This document shows positions 62,520 to 64,000 of a stretch of 64,000 bases of DNA, one piece after another. The notes beneath the pieces were generated by a model. It was not told where the DNA came from. It was given only the letters and a program-made list of their open reading frames with translations, and made no database searches. Both the position numbers and the translations under genes were made by a program. Source of the stretch: Blasia pusilla. Its lineage: Eukaryota; Marchantiophyta; Marchantiopsida; Blasiales. Where the stretch lies: assembly GCA_050084515.1 (NCBI GenBank), contig CM114273.1, positions 18,104,001 to 18,168,000 of the forward strand, read 5' to 3'. Within the stretch, counting starts at the first letter, position 1, and every line of letters starts with the position of its first letter.

Positions 62520-63780
62520 ACTAGCCTAGAAAGTTACCAGGGAACTAGTTATGAAAATGAATTTGAAGAATGTATTTCTTATTGGAGATTTTGATGAGAA
62601 GTCTACGTAGTCCTTGGATATAAGCTTCTTAATTATCCTTCTTTGCTTTGTAAATTGATAAATGCTCTTTATGAACCGAAACAAGCTCCAAGAGTTGCAG
62701 ATGATAAGATCAAAAAAAATTCCTAAAGACTCTTGGATTTTAGGTTTTAGTTCCAATTACTCACTCTATTCATTGAGATTTGAAGGACATCTTCTTCTTA
62801 TGATTATCTATGTTAATGATCTCATTGTGGTTGGTAGCAACAAGCATGTGATATTAAAGATTAATATCAAAGTGTAGTTACAAAGAGTGTTTGAGTTGAA
62901 AGAGTTGGGAAAGCTTAAGAACGTGTTGGTGTAGAGATCATAAAGGACGGAGGTAATAAATGGCTACTTTAGCACCACTATCTTCTTAAAAAGATTTTTG
63001 AGTTCGGCATAACAATGTACAAGCCTATCTTGATGCTATTGGACCTTAGAGTTGAAGTTTAGCATATATGAAAGTGATGAGGTAAATAATACCAACAATG
63101 AAATGTATCATGTTATGGTGGGAAGCTTGATCCATTCAACTATCCTAATTTGGTGACTGGTTTTTATGCTTTATGCAATCAATATAGAAACCCCATCTTG
63201 ATGCGATGAGGTAGATTGTGAGATGTAGAAAGATTGCAATCATGTTTGGACTTCACTACTTATCCTTTGAATCCCTGGAGTTCCATGGATATAAAGATTC
63301 GGATTAGATAAAGAGCGCCTTGAGAGAAGATCCACTTCTAGATATGTATTCAGATGTGGAGGTATTGTTGTAAGTTAGACGTCCAAGAAAGAAACAATTA
63401 TTGCCTTATCTTCATAAAAAGTTAAATACAAAGGGGCAACCATGGTACCATGCAATCATTATGGTTAAATAATATACTTGTAGATATAGTCTTAGAATGT
63501 CCACATCCAAATATCATATATGTAGATAATGCTAGTAATATTCAATGGAATTTGGAAAGTAATAAAATTTTTCATGTATTGTAAACTTTAAGTATAATAC
63601 AATCAAGTGCATTATCATTTCATTAGAGAGTAACATCTTAGGAAGCAAAATAATGCTTACATATATGAACGTATATTAACAATTTGCTCAAATATTCAAC
63701 AATGCATGATCTATACATAATTTAGATTTCTTTATATTCCATTTAGGTTTAAACGATGTATGATCAAGTTTGAGGGGGAC
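62520..63780 (+). pseudogene. Degenerate Ty1/copia reverse transcriptase and RNase H
   Basis: Pieces in shifting frames read MNLKNVFLIGDFDEKS, LINALYEPKQAPR (LYGLKQAPRxW box), LLMIIYVNDLIVVGSN (the YVDDL box with the first Asp changed to Asn), FELKELGKLKNVLV, then RRSTSRYVFRCGGIVVS, TSKKETIIALSS and IIYVDNAS: the copia RT to RNase H order. A purine tract TTTGAGGGGGAC at 63768-63779 is a likely polypurine tract, so the LTR probably starts just after 63780. Heavily mutated. Confidence 0.82.
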
Positions 63781-64000
63781 TAATGATACAAGCCCAATCT
63801 CAAGATTGCTCTTAGAGCTTAGCACAATGAGATTTAGAGTGATAAATCGTATATATATAAGGTCACTTGAACTTATGGGCAACTCTTCTTGTCCCTTAGC
63901 TATCTCTATATCGATAGAAAGGAATGGGGCCACTTACACCCCTCATCTTTGAGAAGATAGCTGCAAGTGATATGGAGTTGAGGGCATTATCAAAATCTAC
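63781..64000 (+). repeat. Probable start of the copia 3' LTR
   Basis: It follows the polypurine-like tract and runs off the window. It contains TATATATATAAGG (about 63850-63863), suitable as an LTR TATA box. No second copy is in view to confirm it. Confidence 0.4.

Overview
This window looks like nuclear DNA of a land plant. Four spliced protein genes with conventional GT-AG introns of roughly 0.1-0.6 kb were reconstructed, and each belongs to a family known in plants. A nuclear tRNA-Gly(GCC) and the transposon mix (Ty1/copia, Ty3/gypsy, Helitron, CACTA/En-Spm) agree with this. The short introns and low gene density would suit a non-seed plant such as a bryophyte or lycophyte, but that is inference only.

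Host genes: TRAX (TSNAX, + strand, 4104-6156); a BTB/POZ protein of the At1g63850 type (- strand, 8496-10394); CTU2/NCS2, the tRNA wobble-uridine thiolation subunit (+, 26042-29291, seven exons, 527 aa); a heavy-metal-associated (HMA) domain protein with a long Gln/Asn/Ser/His-rich N-terminus (+, 36928-38575); and tRNA-Gly-GCC (+, 61437-61507).

Most of the rest is transposon debris. 12960-14628 is an internally deleted copia element with both LTRs, a primer-binding site and a 5-bp target duplication. 16176-24673 is a Ty3/gypsy element on the - strand, apparently inside a broken mini-Helitron. 24717-24918 is a 202-bp mini-Helitron. 31640-33029 is a second fragment of the same gypsy family. 34579-35200 is a decayed non-LTR-type reverse transcriptase. 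42437-42864 is a GC-rich foldback element. 50273-50848 is a fragment of an EDM2-like PHD-finger gene lying just upstream of a CACTA transposase pseudogene (51926-53520). 54010-54750 is a dense subterminal-type repeat. 54770-56850 is a third gypsy gag copy in the opposite orientation, followed by an isolated LTR (57169-57812). 58000-59590 is a tandem repeat interrupted precisely by a Helitron. 62520-63780 is a degenerate copia reverse transcriptase/RNase H.

The most interesting object is the gypsy element at 16.2-24.7 kb. Between its protease and reverse transcriptase, in the same reading frame as both, lies a DNMT3/DRM-like cytosine-5 DNA methyltransferase domain (19352-20473). Recognisable are the SAM-binding motif I, the catalytic Pro-Cys of motif IV, the ENV of motif VI, an AHRPRLW motif VIII and the C-terminal motifs. 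The copy is dead: ten in-frame stops, each explainable as a single transition, no frameshift from protease to RT, and an integrase deletion filled by a perfect palindrome. It implies that a methyltransferase-bearing LTR retrotransposon family has been active in this lineage.

A second theme is the number of short perfect or near-perfect inverted repeats. At least two sit exactly on retrotransposon breakpoints and look like snap-back repair scars.
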